Source: Ruminococcus sp. UBA7158
GTDB taxonomy: Bacteria > Bacillota > Clostridia > Oscillospirales > Ruminococcaceae
NCBI GenBank assembly: GCA_002491605.1
Contig: DKWG01000064.1
Location: forward strand, 1-27,642
Reading direction: 5' to 3'
Length of the DNA stretch: 27,642 bases
Shown: positions 16,134 to 24,369 of the stretch, piece by piece
Layout: every line of letters starts with the position of its first letter
Position numbering within the stretch: position 1 is the first letter of the stretch
The notes under the pieces: model-generated
What the model was told of the DNA's origin: nothing
Databases searched by the model: none
What the model saw: the letters and a program-made list of their open reading frames with translations, nothing else
Translations under genes and position numbers: made by a program

Positions 16134-16139
16134 TTTCAA
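16111..16139 (-). promoter_or_regulatory. Promoter of the PdaA-like gene
   Basis: The minus strand has TTGAAA (16134-16139), a 17-bp spacer and TAAAAT (16111-16116), a vegetative sigma-A pattern rather than an obvious sporulation-sigma pattern. Confidence 0.7.
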
Positions 16140-16197
16140 CTACACTTCGGTTACAAATTAATTAATATTAAATTAACGGCTTTTCCCTTATTAATGC

Positions 16198-16243
16198 AAA
16201 AAAATAAAACCGACTGAAGGCTTTTAACGTCCTCAGTCGGTTT
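16198..16243 (-). terminator. Terminator of ireB
   Basis: On the minus strand AAACCGACTGA and TCAGTCGGTTT (16233-16243 and 16207-16217) form an 11-pair stem, followed by TTATTTTTTT. Confidence 0.9.
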
Positions 16244-16256
16244 ATCGTTTTTCACA

Positions 16257-16499
16257 TCATTTTAAATAGCTCTTGACCATTTCCTGAAGCAGCTCATCCC
16301 TATCAATATGACGGATCAAGCTTCTTGCATTGTTGTATGTGGTTATATATGTGGGATCCTCGGAGAGAATATATCCGACAATCTGATTGATAGGATTATA
16401 TCCCTTTTCAAGAAGCGCCTCATATACAATGTTTAAGGTATTCTTAATCTCGTCTTTTCGATCCTGCTTAACGGAAAAGGTCATAGTTTGATCATGCAT
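16257..16499 (-). CDS. ireB: IreB family regulatory phosphoprotein
   Basis: The 80-residue product has the full IreB/UPF0297 pattern: QTMTFSVKQDRKDEIKNTLN, VYEALLEKGYNPINQIVGYI, LSEDPTYITTYNNARSLIR, DRDELLQEMVKSYL. In Enterococcus, IreB is a substrate of the Ser/Thr kinase IreK and affects cephalosporin resistance. AAAGGAG lies nine bases before ATG 16499. In many Firmicutes it is followed by ruvX and a DUF1292 gene; here it is alone between its own promoter and terminator. Confidence 0.95.
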   Translation of the reverse strand: MHDQTMTFSVKQDRKDEIKNTLNIVYEALLEKGYNPINQIVGYILSEDPTYITTYNNARSLIRHIDRDELLQEMVKSYLK

Positions 16500-16546
16500 A
16501 TAGGTCAGCTCCTTTAATTATTCGTAAAACCGTTTTAACAATTCTT

Positions 16547-16575
16547 ATTATAACCCCTTGACTCAAAAATAGCAA
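16547..16575 (-). promoter_or_regulatory. Promoter of ireB
   Basis: The minus strand has TTGCTA (16570-16575), a 17-bp spacer and TATAAT (16547-16552). An imperfect inverted repeat, ACTCAAAAA...TTTTTTGAGT (16561-16598), spans the -35 region. Confidence 0.7.
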
Positions 16576-16704
16576 GAGGATATTAGCATTTTTTGAGTTT
16601 TTCTATAACTAAAGTCAGATGTCCTTGACATTATGTCAGCCAACGCTTCAAAATATATCACCTGAAAAAAATTCACAGAGTTATGCAATTAAGGCTGCTT
16701 CAAG

Positions 16705-19119
16705 CTATCTTATCTGAGCGTCGACAGTCCTAAGAGCCTTGACGACGCGCTTCATTGCGGCGTCTGCCTGGTCATCGGTCAAGGTTCCGTCATGCGAACG
16801 CATTGAAATTGAAAATGCGCAGGACTTCTTTCCGTCCTCTATCTGCTTGCCCTTATAGACGTCAAACAGCGTTACCTTTTCAAGAATCGAGCCTACTGCG
16901 CCCTTAATCAGCTTTTCAAGCGCAGCAACAGGTATTTCGTCGTCGCAGATAAGCGCTACGTCTCTTGTAGTCGCAGGATACTTGGGAAGCGGCTTGTAAA
17001 GCTTTTCCGGAATATCTATATCCAAAAGCTCCGCAATCAATACCTTTGCACAGTATGCCTTAACGCCTATACCGTAGTTCTCCAAAACGTCGGGATGAAG
17101 CTCGCCGAATATTGCTATAGGCATTTCGCCGATTTTGGCAACGGCAACTCTTCCGGGATGGAACGCCGAAACCTCGTCAAAGCCGCAGTCGGGCTTTGCA
17201 GCCTCAATCTCATAGTCGACTAAGCCCAAGGAGTCTAAAAGACCCTCAACCGTTCCCTTGATATCGTAGAAATCTACGCCGTCTCCATACATTCCGACGG
17301 CTAAGCGCATAGGCTCATTCGGAAGCTTGCCGGCTTCTGTAGGCAGGTATTCATTTCCGATTTCAAAGAGCGACACGGCAGGATTTCTAAGGCTGTAGTT
17401 TCTCGCCAATACCTCCATCATTGAAGGAATCACGGTCGTTCTCATAACGGAAGTGTCTTCGCCCAAGGGATTTGTTATAACAACGCCGCTTCTGAGCTTA
17501 GAGTCCTTCGGAAGACAGATTTTATCATAATACTTCGGCGATATGAAGGAGAATGTATTAATCTGTGACAGACCCATTGCAACGCAGGTGCGCTCAACCT
17601 TTTCCTCAAGGTGCTGCTTATCAGTCAGCTTGGCGTTAGCGACGCCGGTTATTATCGTGCCCTCTATTTTATCGTAGCCGTAGAATCTTGCTATTTCCTC
17701 GGCAATATCGGCTTTGGACTCTATATCGATTCTGAAGCTCGGTGAATAAACCGTGCCGTCCTTAACCTCGAAGCCGATTCTTTCAAGGTAATTAATCATA
17801 TCCTCAGCAGGAATATCTGTGCCGAGGAAAGCATTTGTCCACTCAGGGTCAAACGGAACGGTTACCTGCGGCTTGGTATTGCAGTTTTTATCTATAAGTG
17901 TATCAAACGGTTCGCCGCAGCCTAAAAGCTCGCAAAGCTCAAACGCTCTTAAAATTGCAGGAAGAGTGCCGTTTGCATCAAGTCCCTTTTCGAAGCGAGC
18001 GGAAGCATCGGTGCGCATACCGAGCTTTTTAGCTGTCCTTCTGACCGACGCTCCGTGGAAGCAGGCAGACTCAAACACAACCGTTGTTGTATCGTCCATA
18101 ATTCCCGAGTATTCGCCGCCCATAACGCCTGCGACCGCAACCGGCTTTTCAGCGTCAGCTATAACCGGCATTTCGGGAGACAGCTCTCTTGTAACACCGT
18201 CAAGAGTTGTTATAGTCTCGCCTTCCTTGGCGTTTCTGATTCTTATCTTTCCGTCTTTGATGTATCTGATGTCGAATGCGTGCATAGGCTGACCGTATTC
18301 GAGCATAACATAGTTTGTTATATCGACAAGATTATTTATCGGTCTTACTCCGCTCGCACGAAGACGTTCTCTCATCCAAAGAGGAGACGGACCGATTTTT
18401 ACGTTTCTGACAATACCGCCGATATAGCGATAGCACAGCTCGCTGTTTTCAATTTCAATATCCAGATACTTATTTATATCCTCGCAGACGCCCTTATATT
18501 CCGGATACTTATAATTAAACGGCTTATCAAAGGTTGCTGCTGCTTCTCTTGCAAGTCCCAGCACGCTTAAGCAGTCTGCACGATTGGAGGTTATTTCAAA
18601 CTCAACAGACGTGTCGTTCAGTCCGATAGCTTCCTTTATGTCCATACCGGGGTAAAGCTTCTTGCCGCAGTCGTCCTCATTTAAGATAAATATGCCGTCT
18701 GCAATGGCGTACGGGAAGTCATGAACGGTAAGACCGAGCTCTCCGAGTGAGCAAAGCATTCCGTTTGACTCCACTCCCCTGAGCTTGCCGTTCTTAATCT
18801 TTATTCCGCCGGGAAGTGTCGAGCCGTTAAGTGCAGCCGGAACTAAATCTCCGACGTTTTCCTCTCTGATATTGGGCGCTCCTGTCACAATCTGAACAGG
18901 GTTTTCCTCGCCGACGTCTACCTGACATACTACTAAATGGTCGGAATTTTCATGCGGCTTAACGCTTAAAAGCTTGGCAACGACAACCTTTGAAATCTCA
19001 CTGCCCTCAGTTTCGTAGCCCTCAACCTTTGAGCCTGTCATTGTCATTTTGGAGCAGAAGGTCTTGACGGGTGCATCGACATCAACATAGTCTGCAAGCC
19101 ATTTCATAGATAAATCCAT
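16705..19119 (-). CDS. pheT: Phenylalanine--tRNA ligase beta subunit
   Basis: The 804-residue subunit forms the alpha2-beta2 synthetase with PheS and contributes tRNA binding and editing. The N-terminus (MDLSMKWLADYVD), the OB-fold tRNA-binding domain (about 39-150, VCQVDVGEENPVQIVTGAPN), the B3/B4 editing region (RNADCLSVLGLAREA-like NRADCLSVLGLAREAAATFD), the B5 domain and the C-terminal anticodon-binding domain (KYPATTRDVALICDDEIP to the end) are present at normal length. GGGG-rich SD sits about nine bases before ATG 19119. It starts 18 bases after pheS in the same operon. Confidence 0.97.
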   Translation of the reverse strand: MDLSMKWLADYVDVDAPVKTFCSKMTMTGSKVEGYETEGSEISKVVVAKLLSVKPHENSDHLVVCQVDVGEENPVQIVTGAPNIREENVGDLVPAALNGSTLPGGIKIKNGKLRGVESNGMLCSLGELGLTVHDFPYAIADGIFILNEDDCGKKLYPGMDIKEAIGLNDTSVEFEITSNRADCLSVLGLAREAAATFDKPFNYKYPEYKGVCEDINKYLDIEIENSELCYRYIGGIVRNVKIGPSPLWMRERLRASGVRPINNLVDITNYVMLEYGQPMHAFDIRYIKDGKIRIRNAKEGETITTLDGVTRELSPEMPVIADAEKPVAVAGVMGGEYSGIMDDTTTVVFESACFHGASVRRTAKKLGMRTDASARFEKGLDANGTLPAILRAFELCELLGCGEPFDTLIDKNCNTKPQVTVPFDPEWTNAFLGTDIPAEDMINYLERIGFEVKDGTVYSPSFRIDIESKADIAEEIARFYGYDKIEGTIITGVANAKLTDKQHLEEKVERTCVAMGLSQINTFSFISPKYYDKICLPKDSKLRSGVVITNPLGEDTSVMRTTVIPSMMEVLARNYSLRNPAVSLFEIGNEYLPTEAGKLPNEPMRLAVGMYGDGVDFYDIKGTVEGLLDSLGLVDYEIEAAKPDCGFDEVSAFHPGRVAVAKIGEMPIAIFGELHPDVLENYGIGVKAYCAKVLIAELLDIDIPEKLYKPLPKYPATTRDVALICDDEIPVAALEKLIKGAVGSILEKVTLFDVYKGKQIEDGKKSCAFSISMRSHDGTLTDDQADAAMKRVVKALRTVDAQIR

Positions 19120-19137
19120 AATCTTTTCCCCTTTCCC

Positions 19138-20157
19138 TTAGAATTGCTCAAGGAAACGCATATCGTTTTCATAAAGAAGACGCATATCGTTTATTCCGTA
19201 TTTTCTCATAACTATTCTCTCAAGTCCCAAGCCAAAGGCAAAGCCGGAATATACCTCTGGGTCGATTCCGCAATTCTTTAACACCTTGGGATGAACCATT
19301 CCTGCGCCCAAAAGCTCGACGTAGCCCTCGCCCTTGCACATAGAGCAGCCCTTACCTCCGCAGTTGAAGCACAAAACGTCAACCTCGGCAGACGGTTCTG
19401 TGAACGGGAAGTGATGAGGACGAAGCCTTATCTTGCAGTCGTCGCCGTAAAGACGCTTCATGAGCATATCAAGCGTTCCGACCAAATCAGCCATTGTTAT
19501 GCCCTTATCAACGACTAAAGCCTCTATCTGGTGGAATATCGGTGAATGCGTAGCGTCAACAGCGTCCGAACGGTAAACTCTGCCGGGAGCAATTATTCTT
19601 ATCGGGGGCTTTTTGTTCTCCATAACGTGCACCTGAACGCCCGATGTCTGAGTTCTCAAAAGAACGTTATCCGTTACATAGAAGGTATCCTGAGTGTCAC
19701 GAGCAGGGTGATCCGGCGGAAGGTTCAACGCTTCAAAGTTATAGTAGTCATACTCAACCTCCGGTCCCTCGGCTATATCAAAGCCCATACCCAAGAATAT
19801 TTCCTTTACCTCGTTTAAAACGGCATTTATAGGGTGAAGCTTTCCGACCGACGGCTTCTTTCCGGGAAGAGTAACGTCGATTTTCTCTGCCTGAAGCTTC
19901 TTTTGTGCCAAAGCTGCCTTAAGCTGAGCGGCTTTATCGGCAATATCAGCCTCAATATCCTGTCTTACCTTGTTGGCAAGCTGACCGATTACAGGTCTTT
20001 CCTCGGCAGTAAGTGCCGACATCTGCTTTAGAATTGCAGTAAGCTCGCCTTTTTTGCCCAAGATTTTTATTCTCAGGTTTTCAAGCTCGGCAAGGTCAGA
20101 AATCTTTTCAAGCTCAGCCTTTGCCATCAGCTCAATATTTTGAAGTTGCTGCTTCAT
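19138..20157 (-). CDS. pheS: Phenylalanine--tRNA ligase alpha subunit
   Basis: The 339-residue catalytic subunit of class II phenylalanyl-tRNA synthetase has an N-terminal coiled coil (1-90) and the class II core. Landmarks are PVEYDYYNFEALNLP-like EVEYDYYNFEALNLPPDHPA, DTFYVTDNVLLRTQTSGVQ, THSPIFHQIEAL (motif 2) and FGLGLERIVMRKYGI (motif 3). A CxxC...CxxC segment (CFNCGGKGCSMCKGEGYVE) is usual in this family. AAAGGA lies 11 bases before ATG 20157, within the end of the oxidoreductase gene, whose stop is only six bases upstream, so the genes are tightly linked. Confidence 0.98.
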   Translation of the reverse strand: MKQQLQNIELMAKAELEKISDLAELENLRIKILGKKGELTAILKQMSALTAEERPVIGQLANKVRQDIEADIADKAAQLKAALAQKKLQAEKIDVTLPGKKPSVGKLHPINAVLNEVKEIFLGMGFDIAEGPEVEYDYYNFEALNLPPDHPARDTQDTFYVTDNVLLRTQTSGVQVHVMENKKPPIRIIAPGRVYRSDAVDATHSPIFHQIEALVVDKGITMADLVGTLDMLMKRLYGDDCKIRLRPHHFPFTEPSAEVDVLCFNCGGKGCSMCKGEGYVELLGAGMVHPKVLKNCGIDPEVYSGFAFGLGLERIVMRKYGINDMRLLYENDMRFLEQF

Positions 20158-20163
20158 TTTTAA

Positions 20164-21237
20164 TCAATTCCTTTCGTCTGTTGTGTTTATTTTAATTGCA
20201 TTGATACCAAGCTTCATAACAGTCCGTCTCAGCAGCGGATTGTACATAAACGGACATTTCAGCATCTTAAGCCAAAGCTTCAGCTTAAGACCCTGCGTCT
20301 TTCTTTTATACATTTGTTCGGGGTCTTTTCCGCTGTTAAACGCGCACGCTGCATATTCGCCGCACCTCAGTGCCCAGCTTATTCCTTCAAGCGAGCTTGG
20401 GCTGATAAATCCTCCGGCTTCGCCTAAAAGCAGAACTCCGTCCTTGCCGCAAATAATCTCTTTTGTCCTTTTCGGGCGATAAACCAAGCAGGCTTCGCTT
20501 TTTATCTCATCATCAAATGTAAAGCCGTTTTCCTTGGCAGATATTAATTGCGCTTCAAAGCTGTCCTTACTGTTTTTCTTAGCAAACGCACCGCCGTATA
20601 TCAAAAAGCCGTCCTTTGATATAGACCACGAGCAGCAGTCCGAGGTTTTCTCGTCGAAAATACAAGAATAAAACGGCTTGATATTGTCGGCAGAATACCA
20701 TCGCTGCAAGGCTAAATAGCTTCTTATTTTAACATTCGGGAAAAATGTGCGCCGTACCAAAGAGCCTGCGCCGTCTGCACCTACTATATATTTTGCAGTC
20801 GCCGACTGTTCACCGTCAGGGGTCTTATAAGTGACTGTAAAGCCACCAAGCTTGCCGGATATTTTAACACACCGACCGTTGATTTTATCAACCGTATCAG
20901 GCACAAGTGAACGAAGCCAGTCGTCGAAAAGCTGCCTGTCCATATTTAAATAGGAACGCTGATAATGCCTTATCAGCCCGGCATTGAAGTCGACAGTTTT
21001 AACGGCAAAGATCTGCGGCGTTACAAGTATTTCCTTAGGCAGTGTCAATCCGTATCTTGCAAGACAGTTTTGAGCGTCCGGCGAGAGCAATCCGCCGCAC
21101 GGCTTAGGTCTTTCATTCGCAAGGTGCGATTTATCTATAACAGCGACCTTATAGCTCCGGCTTACCATTCGTGCAAAATTGGAGCCTGCCGGTCCCGAGC
21201 CTATAACAATTATATCGTAATGCTTAATAACTGTCAC
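20164..21237 (-). CDS. FAD-dependent oxidoreductase, geranylgeranyl reductase-like
   Basis: The product (about 357 residues) opens with the FAD dinucleotide motif HYDIIVIGSGPAGSNFARM. It continues with PKPCGGLLSP, the LNMDRQLFDDWLR segment, YIVGADGAGSLVRR and the second flavin motif DGVLLLGEAGGFISPSSLEG. This is the pattern of the geranylgeranyl reductase/CbrA flavoprotein family; the substrate is unknown. The frame runs open to 21354, but 21271-21354 is the T-box antiterminator/terminator, so translation must begin after it. GTG 21237 is the first usual start. An ATT at 21228, six bases after AGAAGGTG, would give MKHYDIIVIG. It is the first gene of the T-box operon with pheST. Confidence 0.82.
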   Translation of the reverse strand: MTVIKHYDIIVIGSGPAGSNFARMVSRSYKVAVIDKSHLANERPKPCGGLLSPDAQNCLARYGLTLPKEILVTPQIFAVKTVDFNAGLIRHYQRSYLNMDRQLFDDWLRSLVPDTVDKINGRCVKISGKLGGFTVTYKTPDGEQSATAKYIVGADGAGSLVRRTFFPNVKIRSYLALQRWYSADNIKPFYSCIFDEKTSDCCSWSISKDGFLIYGGAFAKKNSKDSFEAQLISAKENGFTFDDEIKSEACLVYRPKRTKEIICGKDGVLLLGEAGGFISPSSLEGISWALRCGEYAACAFNSGKDPEQMYKRKTQGLKLKLWLKMLKCPFMYNPLLRRTVMKLGINAIKINTTDERN

Positions 21238-21270
21238 CTTCTTTGCTGTACACAGCCCATAATAAAAAGC

Positions 21271-21310
21271 AAATAAAAAAGCGCCCATGCCCCAAACGAG
21301 ACAAGACCGC
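21271..21310 (-). terminator. Terminator of the phenylalanine T-box leader
   Basis: On the minus strand GCGGTCTTGTCTC pairs with GGGGCATGGGCGC (11 of 13 positions, loop GTTT) and is followed by TTTTTTATTTG. It lies directly after the T-box motif. Confidence 0.75.
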
Positions 21311-21575
21311 ATCTTGCAAACCACCCATTTTCGGGAGCCAACACTCCTTAACACTGTAACGTAGCATATACGTTTTCACCTACAACCGACTCGACTCAAC
21401 AGCCAAGGCTTCAGCAAAACCGCTCAGAAGTGAACTTGGGCTAAAAGCAGAATAAAAAGCTCGCAGCAAACGCTTTTCTCTCTGACGCCCGAATGATGCG
21501 CAGAAAAACTCAGCACCCTATCAGGCTAAAACCGCTTATTAAGCTTACTCTCTTCGTCATTGCGTTTAAATAAGT
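21271..21575 (-). promoter_or_regulatory. T-box leader specific for tRNA-Phe
   Basis: Read on the minus strand, the T-box landmarks occur in order. They are the Stem I 5' part GACGAAGAGAGTAAGC (21543-21558), the distal AGAGAG and apical GTTTGCTGCGA (within 21455-21483), and the specifier region AAGTTCACTTCTGAGC with TTC (Phe) at 21432-21434. GAAG and CTTC can close Stem I. GGGTGGT follows at 21320-21326, then a terminator. TGGT complements the ACCA end of tRNA-Phe. The ACCGCG half of the T-box is degenerate (TTTGCAAGATGCGG). The downstream operon contains pheS and pheT, matching the specifier. Uncharged tRNA-Phe should allow readthrough. Confidence 0.8.
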
Positions 21576-21589
21576 TTTATCAATAATAC

Positions 21590-21618
21590 ACTATAGCACA
21601 GATAATCCGAGTTTTCAA
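21590..21618 (-). promoter_or_regulatory. Promoter of the T-box-oxidoreductase-pheST operon
   Basis: The minus strand has TTGAAA (21613-21618), a 17-bp spacer and TATAGT (21590-21595). It overlaps the stop codon of the upstream HAD gene. Confidence 0.8.
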
Positions 21619-22298
21619 GTGTTTTTGAGAATAATTTTTAAAATATCCTCAGGCTTGTCCGCAATAAAGTCAGCTTTTGCTTCTAATAACGACTGCCTTG
21701 AGCGGAATCCCCATGTACAGCCTATACACTTTACGCCTGCGTTATGTGCAGTAAAGACATCGACGTCGGAATCACCTATGTGAATGACTCTTCCCTTTAC
21801 AGCGCCGATCTGAGAAATAATATAATTTTCCGCCGTAGGGTCAGGCTTTTTAGGCATATCCTCACGGCTGCCCATAATAATATCAAATGTATCAGACGGG
21901 AAGAACTTATTCAATACACCCTCGGCAAAAGCGTTAGGCTTGTTTGTAAGGACACATAGCTTTACACCGTTCTTTTTCAGCTCGTTCAAAACAAAGCCCA
22001 TATTTTCATACGCATAAGAAGTATCCGCATAATGTGAAGCATAATGCTCGCTGAATGCAGTATGCACCTTTTTACATATGTCATCATTATCGTGAACAGC
22101 TTCCGGCAGGCAGCGTTTTATCAGCATATATGTGCCGTTTCCGACAAAGCGTGTATATTCCTCGGTAGTTCTTTCGGGGAAACCGTACTTTTTCAATGCG
22201 TAAGAGGCACTGTTGCCCAAGTCCGCAATGGTATTGACCAAAGTGCCGTCCAGATCAAAAATCGCAAGTGATATATCAGAAGAAAACGTGTTCAACAA
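21615..22298 (-). CDS. HAD-superfamily phosphatase, phosphoglycolate phosphatase-like
   Basis: The 227-residue product has all four HAD motifs: DLDGTLVNT (I), LTNKP (II), the motif III lysine in MPKKPDP, and HIGDSDVDVFTA (IV). The alpha-helical cap between motifs I and II and the LEAKADFIADKPEDIL end match Gph/PpaX-type phosphatases. Phosphoglycolate is the usual family substrate, but specificity cannot be read from sequence. The start is TTG 22298, nine bases after AGGAG; a second TTG follows at once. It overlaps the 3' end of mntP by 23 bases, so the two are probably co-translated. Confidence 0.88.
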   Translation of the reverse strand: MLNTFSSDISLAIFDLDGTLVNTIADLGNSASYALKKYGFPERTTEEYTRFVGNGTYMLIKRCLPEAVHDNDDICKKVHTAFSEHYASHYADTSYAYENMGFVLNELKKNGVKLCVLTNKPNAFAEGVLNKFFPSDTFDIIMGSREDMPKKPDPTAENYIISQIGAVKGRVIHIGDSDVDVFTAHNAGVKCIGCTWGFRSRQSLLEAKADFIADKPEDILKIILKNT

Positions 22299-22848
22299 AA
22301 ATTTTCACTCCTATCGCAACTAAAATGAGTCCGCCGACTATCTGTGCCTTATTATTGAGAAAATCACCCGACTTCTTTCCGACGAACACGCCGATAAAGC
22401 TCAATATAAAGGTTGTAACAGCAATCACTGCAACAGCAATGAGCATCTCGTTATAGCTTTTCATAACTGCCGCAAACGACACTCCGACAGCCAATGCGTC
22501 GATACTTGTAGCTATTCCCTGCAAAACCAATGCGCCGACAGTTAATACACAGCCTGTTCCGGAGGTCTCGTCCTTATTTTTGACACCGTCAATAAGCATC
22601 TTACCGCCGATAAAGCCCAAAAGCACCAGCGCAATAATATGGTCAAAGGCTTCGACATATGAAGTAAAGGTCGAGCCGAGGATGAAGCCTATTGCCGGCA
22701 TCAAGCCCTGCATGAAGCCAAAGCAGGCGGCGATTGCAAACGTCCAACCAAGCTTAATATTTTTAGCAGTCATTCCGTTTGTGACAGACACCGCAAAAGC
22801 GTCCATAGAAAGCCCGACACCGATTAAAAGTATCTCAACTAATGACAT
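22276..22848 (-). CDS. mntP: Manganese efflux pump MntP
   Basis: The 190-residue product has six membrane segments in two repeats, each with the MntP signature: LSMDAFAVSVTNGM near the start and TSIDALAVGVSFAAV in the second half. The hydrophilic loop KNKDETSGTG lies between the repeats. MntP exports Mn(II). ATG 22848 is preferred because GGTGG lies five bases upstream; the longer GTG frame (22857) would start inside that site. I did not recognise the yybP-ykoY manganese riboswitch that controls mntP in some bacteria. Confidence 0.94.
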   Translation of the reverse strand: MSLVEILLIGVGLSMDAFAVSVTNGMTAKNIKLGWTFAIAACFGFMQGLMPAIGFILGSTFTSYVEAFDHIIALVLLGFIGGKMLIDGVKNKDETSGTGCVLTVGALVLQGIATSIDALAVGVSFAAVMKSYNEMLIAVAVIAVTTFILSFIGVFVGKKSGDFLNNKAQIVGGLILVAIGVKIFVEHVFF

Positions 22849-23161
22849 ATTAACCACCGTTCCTTAAAAATAAATCCAAAGGCTGCGCTTCGCTGTCGAC
22901 TTCTGAAAAGTGCTGATTAAGTGCTTAGTTAACCGCAATGCGTCCAATTAAATGCGAATGCGCATTTGCCGTCATTTTGAAGAAAACACCACTTTATCGA
23001 CACGTCCGTCAGCACGTCGTTATTATCAAGCGCACGCAGTTATAATACAGGAAAGCGATTTATATTAATCTCATCAGAACTCACAGCTTCAGAGTCGGCT
23101 CTCACTGACTTCACATAGAAATCCTTGTATATAAGCAGCAAAATTAAATATAAAATCGTTA
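22849..23161. other. Intergenic region upstream of mntP
   Basis: No gene is supported; the open frame at 23089-23490 is antisense-type shadow of tgt. One small palindromic hairpin is present, AAATGCG-AATG-CGCATTT (22950-22967). A clear promoter or terminator was not found. Confidence 0.5.
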
Positions 23162-24298
23162 TCAGTCTTCAAGCTTTGAAGCGAGCAGCTTTGAATACTT
23201 ATTTCTGAATTCACCGAATCTGCCCTCATCCAGTGCCTGACGGATTCGTTCCATAAGTGTATTATAGAAATACAAATTATGCTGCACTGCCAATCTTCCG
23301 GCAAGCTGCTCGTCTGCCTTGAACAAGTGGCGAATATACGCCCTTGTGAAATTACGACAGGTCGGACAGTCGCACTCGGGATCGATAGGACGCTCATCAA
23401 GCTCATACTTAGCATTTGTTGCGTGCATAATGCCGTTCCATGTAAAGATAGTAGCATGGCGAGCATTTCTCGACGGCATGACGCAATCAAAGAAGTCCAC
23501 TCCCCTATACACGGCTTCGATTATATTTGAAGGAGTACCGACTCCCATCAGATATCTCGGCTTATCTACAGGCATATACGGCTCGACGCTTTCAATTATC
23601 CTATACATAACGTCACACGGTTCGCCGACTGCCAAGCCGCCGATGGCATAACCGTCGCAGTCGAGATCTCTGATCGTTTTCATATGCTCAATTCTAAGGT
23701 CATCAAATGTACATCCCTGATTAATTCCGAAAAGCATCTGCCTTGGATTAATAGTTTCATCCATTGAGTTAAGACGCTTCAGCTCCGTCTGACAGCGTTT
23801 AAGCCAGCGGACGGTTCTGTCACAGGAATTTTTTGAATAGCTTTTCGGAGCAGGGTTCTCAACGCATTCGTCAAAAGCCATGGCGATAGTCGAGCCGAGG
23901 TGAGACTGTATGCGTATACTCTCCTCAGGACCCATGAAAATCCGTCTGCCGTCGATATGAGATTGGAAATAAACGCCTTCCTCTTTAATCTTACGAAGCT
24001 TGGCTAAAGAAAATACCTGAAATCCGCCTGAATCTGTTAAAATCGGGCCGTTCCAGTTCATAAACTTGTGAAGTCCGCCCAATTTATAAATAACATCGTC
24101 TCCGGGTCGAAGATGAAGATGATATGTATTGCACAATTCAACCTGACACTTCAGTTCTTTTAAGTCCAAAGAAGATATTCCGCCTTTGATTGCAGCAGCG
24201 GTGCCGACGTTCATAAAAACAGGAGTCTGAATAACACCGTGTACTGTTGTGAGCTGTCCCCTTCTTGCGTTTCCCTCTTTTTTAATCAATTCAAACAT
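23162..24298 (-). CDS. tgt: Queuine tRNA-ribosyltransferase (tRNA-guanine transglycosylase)
   Basis: The 378-residue enzyme swaps guanine-34 for preQ1 in GUN-anticodon tRNAs during queuosine synthesis. It shows the TPVFMNVGTAAAIKG start, LTDSGGFQVFSL with the catalytic Asp, FGINQGCTFDDLR, YAIGGLAVGEP, and VDFFDCVMPSRNARHATIF with the nucleophilic Asp. The zinc site is CDCPTC plus a later Cys/His (AYIRHLF). Length is normal. AAAGGA lies about 12 bases before ATG 24298. The gene follows a small membrane protein by 71 bases; no preQ1 riboswitch is evident in that gap. Confidence 0.97.
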   Translation of the reverse strand: MFELIKKEGNARRGQLTTVHGVIQTPVFMNVGTAAAIKGGISSLDLKELKCQVELCNTYHLHLRPGDDVIYKLGGLHKFMNWNGPILTDSGGFQVFSLAKLRKIKEEGVYFQSHIDGRRIFMGPEESIRIQSHLGSTIAMAFDECVENPAPKSYSKNSCDRTVRWLKRCQTELKRLNSMDETINPRQMLFGINQGCTFDDLRIEHMKTIRDLDCDGYAIGGLAVGEPCDVMYRIIESVEPYMPVDKPRYLMGVGTPSNIIEAVYRGVDFFDCVMPSRNARHATIFTWNGIMHATNAKYELDERPIDPECDCPTCRNFTRAYIRHLFKADEQLAGRLAVQHNLYFYNTLMERIRQALDEGRFGEFRNKYSKLLASKLED

Positions 24299-24369
24299 TA
24301 ATATAACTATCCTTTCGCCCGGATACCGTTAAACCGTTGTAAATCCGAGCTGCGTTTAAAACTGTGTCT

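Noticed and set aside
21240..21354. N-terminal extension of the oxidoreductase with a hydrophobic segment, and an overlapping 34-codon ORF from 21328
   Set aside because: The stretch is the T-box antiterminator and terminator; coding there would be incidental.
22849..23100. Manganese (yybP-ykoY) riboswitch before mntP
   Set aside because: I looked for the GGGGAGTAG and GCCGAGACTTT-like loops and found neither; only a small hairpin is present.
23089..23490. 133-codon minus-strand frame overlapping tgt
   Set aside because: It lies in another frame of tgt, whose motifs are complete to its stop at 23162.
24299..24369. preQ1 riboswitch before tgt
   Set aside because: No match to the compact preQ1 core was seen.
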